64,000 bases of DNA from assembly GCF_024639375.1 (NCBI RefSeq), contig NZ_JAHEIM010000002.1, forward strand, positions 62,001-126,000, in the 5' to 3' direction. The position numbers and the translations under genes were made by a program. Positions 41,096-51,745 of this stretch are shown here, one piece after another. This DNA comes from Rhodoluna sp. (GTDB lineage Bacteria > Actinomycetota > Actinomycetes > Actinomycetales > Microbacteriaceae). Position 1 is the first letter of the stretch. The number at the start of each line of letters is the position of its first letter. Under the pieces are notes generated by a model. It saw nothing but the letters and a program-made list of their open reading frames with translations, did not search any database and was not told the DNA's origin.

Positions 41096-42202
41096 CTAGC
41101 CTTCGTGAGGCATGATCAAAACAGGCTTCAAAACATCCCCTGAATAAGAAGCGGCCAATGCCTCGTTGATTTGGTCGAGAGGGAACTCAACCACCAATTC
41201 GTCGTAAGGGAATCGACCCTGGGCATTTAGCGCAAGTAATCCGGAGATTAGTTTTTTGCTGGTGCCTTCGCCACCGAGGATGCCGATGATGCGCTTGCCC
41301 CAAAGGGTAGTGATGTGATCAGCGGTAAATTCGGCGCCTGCCGGTGCCCCACCAATCAAGCAAGTGGTGCCCAACATGCCAACGCTGTCGATTGCCTGGC
41401 GAACCACTTTGATATTGCCGGTGCATTCAACGGCGTAGTCAGCCAGGCCGCCAAGAATCTTTTTGATCTCTTCAACCGGATTGCTGGTGCCGGCATTGAT
41501 GGTGTGGGTTGCACCAAATTTGCGGGCAAGCGCTAGGCGAGAGTCATTTAGGTCAACTCCAATAATTGCCTTGGCTCCCGTATTTTTTGCCGCCATGATG
41601 GCTGCCAGACCAACAGCGCCGGTGCCATAAATAACGATCGTTGAACCAAGCTCAGGCTTTAGAGCGTTGAAGATTGCACCAGCGCCGGTTGAAATGCCGC
41701 AGGCCAACGGCCCCAATTTGCGAACGTCAGCGCCTTCGGGGGCACGCACCAGGCTGGCAGCTCGAGCCACTGCGTAGGTGGCAAATGATGACTGACCAAA
41801 GAAGTGCGAGTGAATCTTTTCGCCGTTGCGAGAAAGGGCAGTCGAACCATCGGCACGGCCACCGCCAGCCAAAAGTGGGCCAAGTTGGTCGCAGTAACGA
41901 GGCTGGCCGCTTAGGCAATGCTCGCACTCGCCACACCAAGGCCAACCAATGATTACTGCGTCGCCTGGCTTGAAGTCAGTCACATCCGAGGCTACTGAAT
42001 GAACTATGCCTGAGCCCTCATGGCCTAGAACGCCAGGAGTCGGAAACGGCAGGTCGGCATGCTGGGCAAGGCCATCGGTGTGGCAAATGCCCGCTGCAAC
42101 GATCTTGATAACCACTTCGCCTGGGCCGGGTTCGCCCAGTTCCAGGCTTTCGATGCCGAATGGTTCATTGTATGAATTAAGTACTGCTGCTGTTACCTTC
42201 AT
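41096..42202 (-). CDS. Zn-dependent alcohol dehydrogenase, aryl-alcohol dehydrogenase-like
   Basis: ICHTDGLAQ, GHEGSGIV, CGECEHCLSGQPRYC, VIYGTGAVGLAAIMAA. Confidence 0.88.
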   Translation of the reverse strand: MKVTAAVLNSYNEPFGIESLELGEPGPGEVVIKIVAAGICHTDGLAQHADLPFPTPGVLGHEGSGIVHSVASDVTDFKPGDAVIIGWPWCGECEHCLSGQPRYCDQLGPLLAGGGRADGSTALSRNGEKIHSHFFGQSSFATYAVARAASLVRAPEGADVRKLGPLACGISTGAGAIFNALKPELGSTIVIYGTGAVGLAAIMAAKNTGAKAIIGVDLNDSRLALARKFGATHTINAGTSNPVEEIKKILGGLADYAVECTGNIKVVRQAIDSVGMLGTTCLIGGAPAGAEFTADHITTLWGKRIIGILGGEGTSKKLISGLLALNAQGRFPYDELVVEFPLDQINEALAASYSGDVLKPVLIMPHEG

Positions 42203-42375
42203 GCCAACTCCTTTGTTGTTTAGGCCGTTGCAAACTATTACAACGCATAAATGTCTCAGATAGATAACGAATCGACATATTTATTTCATCTCTTGAAAAT
42301 AATGCCTAAACTCATCAACAACTCCGTTCTGGAGTGCACCAACTCAAAAAGCTTTGAAAAGAAAGATTGAGACAA

Positions 42376-43692
42376 ATGGAAAACCTTTTTAGCAACGGAG
42401 CTAAGAAGTCAAAGCTAGCCAAGGTTGCGTTTGTCGCAGCTATGGTTTCAGCTGCGGCTCTTGCGCTCAGCGGTTGTGCTCCTGCCGGCAGTGGTGGCAG
42501 CACTTCAGAAACAATCAAAATTGGCTATGTTCACCCAGCGACTGGTGCCTATGCAGGCTTCACCGACGGTGACCCTTACATGCTCAAGGTTGTTCGTGAG
42601 CACTACGCCGATGGCATCACCATTGGGGGCAAAACTTACAAGGTCGAGATTCTTGACCGCGACTCTGGTTCAGACCCTGCCAAAGCAGGCGAGCTTGCTC
42701 AGCAACTAATTACCCAAGACAAGGTTGACCTATTGCTGTCAACCTCTACCCCAGAGACTACAAACCCAGTTATCGCTCAGTGCGAGGCTAACCAGGTTCC
42801 ATGTCTTTCAGCTATTGCCCCTTGGCAAGCAGTTGTATTCGGTGGCGGCTTTAGCGCTGAAAAGCCAATGAAGTGGTCACACCACTTCTTCTTTGGCATC
42901 GAAGGCTTCGGCGACACCGACCCACACGCTTGGGATCAAATCGCAACCAACAAGAAGGTTGGCGTACTTTGGCCAAACGACGCTGACGGTCAGGCATTCC
43001 GCGATGCAAAGACTGGCTATGCCCAGTTGGTTAAGAAGTATGGCTACACAGTTGTAGACCCAGGACCATTTGAAGATGGCAACCAGGACTTCACTTCGAT
43101 CATTTCGAAGTTCAAGGCAGCAGACGTTCAGATCATCGCTGGTGTTCCAATTCCACCTGACTTCGCAACTTTCTGGACTCAGGCAAAGCAGCAGGGCTTC
43201 ACTCCTAAGGTAGCCACTGTTGGTAAGGCATTGTTCTTCCCTCAGCTTGTTCCTTCACTTCCAAACAACATTGGTCAAGGTCTAGCCTTCGGCACCTGGT
43301 GGGGTCCAACCTTCCCATTCAAGTCAAGCTGGGATGGCACAACTCCTGACCAGTGGATCAAGAACTTCGAAGCAAGCCCAGAAGGTAAGGGTTTGATTTG
43401 GAACCAGGCAACTGCAGAAAACTATGCAATGTTTGAGCTTGTAGACGCAGCGCTAGCCAAGGTAACTGACCCATTCAACAAGGCAGAAGTTACCAAGGCG
43501 TTCGACAGCGTCAACATCATGACACTTGCCGGTCAGATTGACTTCACTGGTGGGCCATTCCCTGGTATCGCTACAATTCCAACAGTTGTTGGTCAGTGGC
43601 AGATCACCAACGGAAAGTGGGAGTGGGTTGTTGTAGACAACACCAACTACCCAGCGGTTCCGGTAGCGCGCAAGCTTTTGCCGCTGAAGTAA
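42376..43692 (+). CDS. Branched-chain amino acid-type ABC substrate-binding lipoprotein, predicted aromatic ligand
   Basis: Signal/lipobox ALALSGCAPAGSG; IKIGYVHPATGAYAGFTDGD periplasmic-binding fold; followed by LivGFHM-like genes. Confidence 0.88.
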   Translation: MENLFSNGAKKSKLAKVAFVAAMVSAAALALSGCAPAGSGGSTSETIKIGYVHPATGAYAGFTDGDPYMLKVVREHYADGITIGGKTYKVEILDRDSGSDPAKAGELAQQLITQDKVDLLLSTSTPETTNPVIAQCEANQVPCLSAIAPWQAVVFGGGFSAEKPMKWSHHFFFGIEGFGDTDPHAWDQIATNKKVGVLWPNDADGQAFRDAKTGYAQLVKKYGYTVVDPGPFEDGNQDFTSIISKFKAADVQIIAGVPIPPDFATFWTQAKQQGFTPKVATVGKALFFPQLVPSLPNNIGQGLAFGTWWGPTFPFKSSWDGTTPDQWIKNFEASPEGKGLIWNQATAENYAMFELVDAALAKVTDPFNKAEVTKAFDSVNIMTLAGQIDFTGGPFPGIATIPTVVGQWQITNGKWEWVVVDNTNYPAVPVARKLLPLK

Positions 43693-43721
43693 TCACCAAA
43701 TAGTTTGGATGGGCAGGAACA

Positions 43722-44447
43722 GTGAGTAACGCATTAGAAATAAAAGGAATTGCAAAGTCGTACGCGAGTTTGCGAGTTCTTGAAGAAGTGACATTCACTG
43801 TTCCTGCCGGCCAAGCGATTGGCATCGTCGGTCCAAACGGGGCCGGCAAGTCAACCTTGCTAAGCGTTATCAGTGGAACCGAAAAGGCATCCGCGGGCAC
43901 TGTTCTTATAAATGGCCGCGACGTAACCTCGGTTGGTTCAGAAGATCGCACCAGAATGGGAATCGGTCGAACCTTTCAGATTCCTCGCCCATTCACCAAC
44001 CTCACAGTTTTTGAAAACGCACTTTCGGGTGCGACCTTTGGTGCTGGCCTAAAGCGCAAAGCCGCCGAAGACAAAGCACTTGAAGCACTTGAAATTGCTG
44101 AAATGATGCAATACGCAAACACACCGGCCGGCCAGTTGCCGTTGCTAGCTCGCAAGCGTCTAGAACTTGCTCGAGCACTCGCAACAAACCCAAGCATTTT
44201 GCTCTTGGATGAAATCGCCGGTGGACTGACAGAGGCAGAATGCGACAGCTTGGTGCAGACCATTAGCCAACTTCGTGATTCAGGAATCACGATCGTTTGG
44301 ATTGAGCACGTAGTGCAAGCCTTGACCGCGGTGGTTAGCCGTTTAGTTTGTTTAGCCTCTGGAACCTTGATTGCCGACGGCGACCCAAAGACAGTAATGC
44401 AGAGCCCAGAGGTTCTAGAGGTCTACCTAGGTGGAGGCATCAAATGA
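43722..44447 (+). CDS. livG: LivG-type ABC ATP-binding protein
   Basis: GPNGAGKSTLLSVISG, LLARKRLELARALATNPSILLLDE; GTG start. Confidence 0.92.
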   Translation: MSNALEIKGIAKSYASLRVLEEVTFTVPAGQAIGIVGPNGAGKSTLLSVISGTEKASAGTVLINGRDVTSVGSEDRTRMGIGRTFQIPRPFTNLTVFENALSGATFGAGLKRKAAEDKALEALEIAEMMQYANTPAGQLPLLARKRLELARALATNPSILLLDEIAGGLTEAECDSLVQTISQLRDSGITIVWIEHVVQALTAVVSRLVCLASGTLIADGDPKTVMQSPEVLEVYLGGGIK

Positions 44448-45190
44448 GCCTTTTGAAGATTGAAAGCATCAGCGCCGGCTATGGCGATGCACCCGCAGTG
44501 AGCGGGGTAAGTTTTTCGGTTGAGCCTGGCCAGCTGGTTGCCCTGGTTGGCGCCAACGGTGCCGGCAAATCAACCCTGTTGCGCGTTATTGCTGGTGCCC
44601 ACAAAATTTGGGGCGGCTCTGTCAGCTTTCACGACCAAGACATAACCGCAACGCAAGATTTTGAGCGCGCTCGTCAAGGCATCTCGTTGGTGCCCGAAGG
44701 TCGCCGACTATTCGCCAGCCTCACAGTGAAAGAGAACCTAAACATGGGTGCGGCTGCGCGTCGCCCTGGGCTTTGGAACCTTGACTCCGTGGTTGAAGCC
44801 CTACCGATGATCAAGCCACTGCTTTCACGAAACGCTTCGAGACTTTCTGGTGGTCAACAACAGGCTGTAGCAATTGGCCGTGCCCTGATGTCGAACCCAG
44901 AGTTGCTTTTGCTCGACGAAGTGTCACTAGGTTTGGCACCAATCATCGTTGATGAAATTTATGAATCGCTAAGCACTGTTCGCAAATCTGGGCTTGGCGT
45001 AGTTTTGGTTGAACAAGACCTAAGCCGCACAATCAAAGTTGCCGACTACATCGTTTGCATGCTTGAGGGTCACAACGTTCTTGAAGGTGCGGCTGCAAAA
45101 CTTAGCCGCGAGTCAATCACCGCAGCGTACTTTGGTCACTCGATTGAGAGCTTTGATGACGCAACTAAGAAAGGCGGCGCAACAAAGTGA
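44444..45190 (+). CDS. livF: LivF-type ABC ATP-binding protein
   Basis: GANGAGKSTLLRVIAG, LSGGQQQAVAIGRALMSNPELLLLDE; start moved to MSLLKIES (ATGA overlap with livG). Confidence 0.93.
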   Translation: MSLLKIESISAGYGDAPAVSGVSFSVEPGQLVALVGANGAGKSTLLRVIAGAHKIWGGSVSFHDQDITATQDFERARQGISLVPEGRRLFASLTVKENLNMGAAARRPGLWNLDSVVEALPMIKPLLSRNASRLSGGQQQAVAIGRALMSNPELLLLDEVSLGLAPIIVDEIYESLSTVRKSGLGVVLVEQDLSRTIKVADYIVCMLEGHNVLEGAAAKLSRESITAAYFGHSIESFDDATKKGGATK

Positions 45191-46059
45191 ACATTGTTAA
45201 TGCGTTAATTCAGGGAGTTTTGCTTGGTGGCTTATTTGCTATCTCGGCACTTGGCTTGTCATTGGCTTTTGGTGTTCTAAAAGTTGTGAACTTGGCACAC
45301 GGTCAAATCATGACTCTTGGTGCTTACTTCTCGGTGATGACTTTGACATCGCTTGGCATGGATGTTTGGCTCAGCATTTTGATTGTTGTGCCAGCAATGT
45401 TTGCAATTGGTTATGTGGTGCAGCGCACCATGTTGCAGCGCGCACTTCGAATGGGTGAACTTGCGCCTTTGATGATCACCTTCGGTTTCTCGGTGATCAT
45501 TCCAAACGTGCTGATCAGCGTGTTCACAAACAACAAATTGCAGATTCCAATCGGTGACCTAGCCGTGGCCAGCATCCAAGTGAGTGACAGCATCAGCATC
45601 GGTGTAATGCCATTGCTAACCCTGGCAATCGCCGTGATTCTTATTGTGCTGTTGCAGCTATTCTTGGCTCGCACCCGACCTGGTCGAAACATGCGTGCTG
45701 CAGCCGACGACCCACAAACTTTGAGTTTGATGGGCGTGAACTACCGCAACGTTTATGCCATGGCCATGGGTCTGGCTTTTGCCCTTGCTGCCCTAGCCGG
45801 TGTGTTCTTTGGAATTCGCCAAGGCGGCGTGACCCCGTTTGACGGCCAACTAACCGTGTTGTTCGCCTTTGAAGCCGTGATCATTGGTGGCTTGGGTTCA
45901 CCTTGGGGCACGTTGGCCGGCGGCATTGTTTTGGGTCTGGCCCAAACTGTTGCGGGTCTGTTTGGCCCAGAACTTCCACTGCTTGTGGGCAATCTAGTGT
46001 TCCTATTGGTACTAGTGCTTCGCCCAACAGGAATCGTTAAGAGCAAGGTTGCAAGCTGA
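45187..46059 (+). CDS. livH: LivH-type ABC permease
   Basis: LGLSLAFGVLKVVNLAHGQIMTLGAYFSV; multi-TM; GTG start overlapping livF. Confidence 0.93.
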   Translation: MNIVNALIQGVLLGGLFAISALGLSLAFGVLKVVNLAHGQIMTLGAYFSVMTLTSLGMDVWLSILIVVPAMFAIGYVVQRTMLQRALRMGELAPLMITFGFSVIIPNVLISVFTNNKLQIPIGDLAVASIQVSDSISIGVMPLLTLAIAVILIVLLQLFLARTRPGRNMRAAADDPQTLSLMGVNYRNVYAMAMGLAFALAALAGVFFGIRQGGVTPFDGQLTVLFAFEAVIIGGLGSPWGTLAGGIVLGLAQTVAGLFGPELPLLVGNLVFLLVLVLRPTGIVKSKVAS

Positions 46060-47087
46060 TGACTTCACAATTGAGTGCTGATTACAAAGTTGACCACTTT
46101 CAAAAGAAAGCCACCGTTGTTGGCCTAGTCGGTGCAGCGGTCTTTCTATTCGCAGCCGTTGCTCCTTACATCTTTGCTACGGATGTAACTTCGGCGTGGA
46201 TCAAGCTCTTCTATTTGATTAGCTTGGCAACCACCTGGAACCTGCTTGCTGGTTATGCAGGCATGGTTTCGGTTGGTCAACAGGCATATATCGGTTTGGG
46301 CGCCTATGGCATATTTGTTTTCAATGACATGGGCCTTGACCCTTATTCGAGCGTGTTGGTTGCATCGGTTGCTGTGGGAATAATCGCATTTCCAATTTCA
46401 TACGTAGCTTTCCGCTTGCGAGGCGGCTACTTCGCAATCGGCACCTGGGTGATTGCAGAAGCAACTCGCCAAATTGTGATTCGTTTTGATTCGCTTGGTT
46501 CAGGTCGTGGCCGCAGCATCACCACCTATACCGAAGATGCGATTTATCGAAACCTGTTTACCTATTGGGTTGCTCTGGCGATTATGGGCCTTGCAATTGT
46601 CGCGACTTTCTATTTGCTACGCAGCCGTTTGGGTGTGGCTTTGCAGAGCATTCGCGACAACGAAGTTGCGGCAAAATCGATGGGCATCAAAGTTAGCCAA
46701 ACCAAGCGCATCGTATTTGTCGTTGCTGCCATGGGTGCAGCTGCTGCCGGCGGAATTATTTGCCTCCAGGGCCTAGGCGTTGCATCGCCAAACACTATCT
46801 TCGGTGTCAACTACTCAGCGTTCATGATCTTCATGGTTCTAATTGGTGGCATCGGAACAATTGAAGGCCCAATCATTGGCGCAATCATTTACTTCTTGAT
46901 GGATTACTACTTCAGCCAAATGGGACTTTGGTACATGGTTGTCTTGGGTGTGTTGGCGATTCTCATCATGCTGTTCTTGCCTCGTGGCGTTTGGGGCGAA
47001 ATCTCGCACCGATTCAATTTCAAAGTCTTTCCAGTTGGTCACCAGGTTCAGCCCCTTTTTCCTGGCATCAAGCTGAAGAAGAAATAA
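46059..47087 (+). CDS. livM: LivM-type ABC permease
   Basis: TWNLLAGYAGMVSVGQQAYIGLGAYGIF, SIRDNEVAAKSMGIKVSQTK. Confidence 0.93.
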   Translation: MTSQLSADYKVDHFQKKATVVGLVGAAVFLFAAVAPYIFATDVTSAWIKLFYLISLATTWNLLAGYAGMVSVGQQAYIGLGAYGIFVFNDMGLDPYSSVLVASVAVGIIAFPISYVAFRLRGGYFAIGTWVIAEATRQIVIRFDSLGSGRGRSITTYTEDAIYRNLFTYWVALAIMGLAIVATFYLLRSRLGVALQSIRDNEVAAKSMGIKVSQTKRIVFVVAAMGAAAAGGIICLQGLGVASPNTIFGVNYSAFMIFMVLIGGIGTIEGPIIGAIIYFLMDYYFSQMGLWYMVVLGVLAILIMLFLPRGVWGEISHRFNFKVFPVGHQVQPLFPGIKLKKK

Positions 47088-47144
47088 ATAGGATTCAAAC
47101 GGTCACCAGCCGTTTATGAAATAAAAGATAAAAGGAGAAACAAA

Positions 47145-48599
47145 ATGGAGCTGCTAAATACGTCGGTGTGGACGGGCAAGATCTTTAATGGTGACTGGGT
47201 AGCTGGTGGCGGCGAGAACATTGATGTTCACGAACCGGCAACCGGTGAAGTGCTAACCACCGTTGGTATGGGCTCAGTAGGCGATGTGCTTCGTGCTTCA
47301 AAAGAAGCGGCCGAAGCTCAAAAAGCCTGGGCTAAAACAAAGCCTGAAGAACGTGCTGCAATTCTGCGCAAGGCTGGCGACCTATGGTACAAGTACGCCG
47401 ACGAAGTCACTCACTGGGTTATTCGTGAGACTGGCGCTATTCCCCCAAAGGCTGGCCTCGAACAGCACATGGCTGCAGAGATTTGCTTCACTGCCTCAGG
47501 TCTTCCTGGCCACGCAATGGGTTCAGTGCTTCCTTCTAATGAAGAGCACTGGAGCTTTGCTCGTCGCATGCCAGCAGGTGTGGTTTCAATCATCTCTCCA
47601 TTCAACTTTCCGTTGATATTGTCGATCAGATCAGTTGCACCTGCCCTAGCTTTGGGCAACGCGGTAATTCTTAAGCCAGACCCACGCACCGTTGTTTCGG
47701 GCGGCTATGCAATTGCCCGCGTATTCGAAGAAGCCGGCCTACCTAAGGGCTTGCTACACGTCATCCCTGGTGGTGCCGACATTGGCCAGGCTGTTGTGAC
47801 TGCACCAGAGGTTCGCATCATCTCTTTCACCGGCTCAACCCAGGCTGGTCGTCACGTTGGTGAGTTGGCTTCAAAGCACCTAAAGCGAGTTCACCTAGAG
47901 CTCGGTGGCAACAACGCACTTATCGTTTTGCCTGGTGCCGACATTCAGAAGGCAGCCAGCGCAGCAGCATTCGGTGCATTCTTGCACCAAGGTCAAATTT
48001 GCATGGCTACTGGTCGCGTGATTGTTCACGAATCACTGCACGACGAGTTCGTTAAGGTGCTTGGCGAAAAGGCATCGCACTTGCCAGTTGGTAACCCAGC
48101 AACCGAGCAGGTTGCCCTGGGCCCAATCATCGATGAGAAGCAGCTAAAGCGCATCGACGGAATCATCCAGGAGTCGGTTGCCGAAGGAGCAACACTTGTT
48201 GCCGGCGGTACCTACGAAGGTCTGTTCTACCGCCCAACCGTGTTGGCAAACGTCACCAAGGAAATGGCTGCCTACTCTCAAGAAGTGTTTGGCCCGGTGG
48301 CTCCAGTCATCAAGTTCAGCACTATCGATGAGGCCATCGAAATCGCTTCAGACAACGAGTACGGTTTGTCTCTTGCGATTCTTGGTGAAGTTGGTTTGGC
48401 AATGAAGATTGCTGACTCAGTTCCTTCAGGCATCATCCACATCAACGAGCAGACTGTTGCCGACGAAGCCAACATTCCGTTCGGTGGTGTGGGTGCCTCA
48501 GGCAACGGTTCACGATTCGGTGGCGAGGCTAACATCGAAGCCTTCACCGAAACTCAGTGGTTGACAGTTCGCGCCGAGATTGCACCGTACCCGTTCTAG
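47145..48599 (+). CDS. Benzaldehyde dehydrogenase-like aldehyde dehydrogenase
   Basis: HLELGGNNALIVLPGAD, LHQGQICMATGRVIVHESLHDEF, PSGIIHINEQTVADEANIPFGGVGASGNGSRFGG. Confidence 0.87.
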   Translation: MELLNTSVWTGKIFNGDWVAGGGENIDVHEPATGEVLTTVGMGSVGDVLRASKEAAEAQKAWAKTKPEERAAILRKAGDLWYKYADEVTHWVIRETGAIPPKAGLEQHMAAEICFTASGLPGHAMGSVLPSNEEHWSFARRMPAGVVSIISPFNFPLILSIRSVAPALALGNAVILKPDPRTVVSGGYAIARVFEEAGLPKGLLHVIPGGADIGQAVVTAPEVRIISFTGSTQAGRHVGELASKHLKRVHLELGGNNALIVLPGADIQKAASAAAFGAFLHQGQICMATGRVIVHESLHDEFVKVLGEKASHLPVGNPATEQVALGPIIDEKQLKRIDGIIQESVAEGATLVAGGTYEGLFYRPTVLANVTKEMAAYSQEVFGPVAPVIKFSTIDEAIEIASDNEYGLSLAILGEVGLAMKIADSVPSGIIHINEQTVADEANIPFGGVGASGNGSRFGGEANIEAFTETQWLTVRAEIAPYPF

Positions 48600-48607
48600 T
48601 CAAAAAC

Positions 48608-48648
48608 AAATTAGCGGGGTCAACTTTTTCGTTGACCCCGCTAATTTT
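48608..48648. terminator. Bidirectional rho-independent terminator
   Basis: aaattagcggggtcaac-tttttc-gttgaccccgctaattt between convergent ALDH and ligC. Confidence 0.95.
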
Positions 48649-48661
48649 TTAAGCTTTTTTG

Positions 48662-49611
48662 TTAGTAAGCCAGCTGTTTCTGAAGCTGGTCAAGCACGAT
48701 GTAGCAAGGCAAAACCTGCGCCACGGATGAATTCGGCTCGCGGCCTTCTTTGATTGCAGCAACGAATTCGCGGTCTTGGAGTTCGATTCCATTCATTGAT
48801 ACATCAACCATGGAAACATCAATTGGCTCTTCTTTGCCGGTGACTAGGTCGTCATAACGAGCAATGTATGTGCCGTTGTCACCGATGTATCTAAAGAAGG
48901 TACCAAGCGGCCCATCGTTGTTGAACGAAAGTGACAGTGTGCAGATTGCGCCATTCTCGGCCTGCAACTGAATCGACATATCCATGGCGATGCCGAGCTC
49001 TGGGTGCTTTGGCCCCTGCACCGCATTTGCCTTCACGATCTTTGAACCGGTTTGGTAGGCAAACAGGTCAACGGTGTGCGCGGCGTGGTGCCACAACAGG
49101 TGGTCTGTCCAAGAGCGTGGCTGACCGAGAGCATTCATGTTGGTGCGTCTAAAGAAGTAAGTCTGAACATCCATCTGCTGAATGTTGAACTCACCTTTTT
49201 GAATCATCTTGTGCAGGTATTGGTGTGATGGGTTGAAGCGACGTGTGTGCCCCGCCATTGCAATCAAACCGGTCTTCTGCTGCAGATCAACAATTTCTTG
49301 AACCCCGGCCAGGTTGTCGGCCATTGGAATTTCAACTTCAACGTGCTTGCCGGCATTCAGGGCCTGCAGGGTCTGGCTGTGGTGCATCTGCGTTGGGGTA
49401 GCAAGAATCACGCCGTCTAGATCTGGCTGCGCCAGCAACTCTGCGTAGTCAGTGAATGCACGCTCGGCGCCGTACTTAGCAGCCACTTCTTCGGCTACCG
49501 GCAGCTTCGAGTGCGCAACGTACTTTATGTTTGCATCTTCAATGTTTGCCAAAGCATCAAGGTGCTTGATACCAAAAGCGCCTAGGCCTACCACAGCGAT
49601 GTTCACAGTCA

Positions 49612-49612
<1 letters not shown>
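48662..49612 (-). CDS. ligC: 4-carboxy-2-hydroxymuconate-6-semialdehyde dehydrogenase (Gfo/Idh/MocA family)
   Basis: VAVVGLGAFGIKHLDALANIEDANIKYVAHS; MAGHTRRFNPSHQYLHKMIQKGEFNIQQMDVQTYFFRRTNMNALGQPRSWTDHLLWHHAAHTVDLF; last gene of lig operon. Confidence 0.92.
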
Positions 49613-50855
<1,243 letters not shown>

Positions 50856-50857
50856 TC

Positions 50858-51745
50858 TTAACTCCAGTAGAGGTTGTTTGGATTCGTGACGAGTAGCTTT
50901 TCTTGCAGTGCTGCGGATGTTGCAATTGATGGAACATAGTCAACAAGGATGCCGTCATCGGGCACCTCTTTTTTCATGTTCGGGTGCGGCCAGTCGGTGC
51001 CCCAGAGCACGCGATCTGAAAATTCTTCAACGATAGCCTTGGCAAACGGCACCACGTCGGCATACAGCGGGGATCCCGAAACGGTTAGGCGGTCTGGGCA
51101 ACTGACCTTGGCCCAAACATCATTTTCACGCATGAACTTTTGGAACAACTGAAAACCAGCGTCATCTAACGGCTTGGTGACATCTGGGCGGCCCATGTGG
51201 TCAACCACAATTGGCACCCCAAGCGAAGTAAAGAACTGCCACTTTTCAATTAGGTCGGCCGGCTCAAAATAAAGCACAACGTGCCAACCAAAAGGCTTGA
51301 TCTTTTCGATGATGCCGCGGAAGTAGTCGTCTGGCTTTGGGTCAACCAGGCGCTTCACATAGTTGAAGCGAACACCGCGAACACCAAGGGCGTGCATGCG
51401 CTCAAGCTCGGCGTGAGTGACATCTGACTTTACGGTAACAACACCACGGGCTTTGTCGTTTGCGTGTTCAAGCACATCTAGCAACGCAGAGTTGTCGGCA
51501 CCGTGACAAGTTGCCTGCACCACCACATTCTTTTCGAAACCCAAAAAATCGCGAAGTGCAAAAAGCTGCTCGCGGCTTGCGTCGCAAGGTGTGTACTTTC
51601 GCTCTGGTGCGAACGGAAAGACATCACCCGGACCAAACACGTGGCAGTGAGCATCTACAGCACCGGCTGGCACCTTGAAACTTGGCTTTGTTGGGTTGGC
51701 ATCCCAGTCAAGCCAATCGGCGTCTTTGACAAACTTTGTGCTCAT
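50858..51745 (-). CDS. ligI: 2-pyrone-4,6-dicarboxylate hydrolase
   Basis: Amidohydrolase: VPAGAVDAHCHVFGPGDVFPFAPERKYTPCDASREQLFALRDFLGFEKNVVVQATCHGADNSALLDVL; GTDWPHPN. Confidence 0.96.
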   Translation of the reverse strand: MSTKFVKDADWLDWDANPTKPSFKVPAGAVDAHCHVFGPGDVFPFAPERKYTPCDASREQLFALRDFLGFEKNVVVQATCHGADNSALLDVLEHANDKARGVVTVKSDVTHAELERMHALGVRGVRFNYVKRLVDPKPDDYFRGIIEKIKPFGWHVVLYFEPADLIEKWQFFTSLGVPIVVDHMGRPDVTKPLDDAGFQLFQKFMRENDVWAKVSCPDRLTVSGSPLYADVVPFAKAIVEEFSDRVLWGTDWPHPNMKKEVPDDGILVDYVPSIATSAALQEKLLVTNPNNLYWS

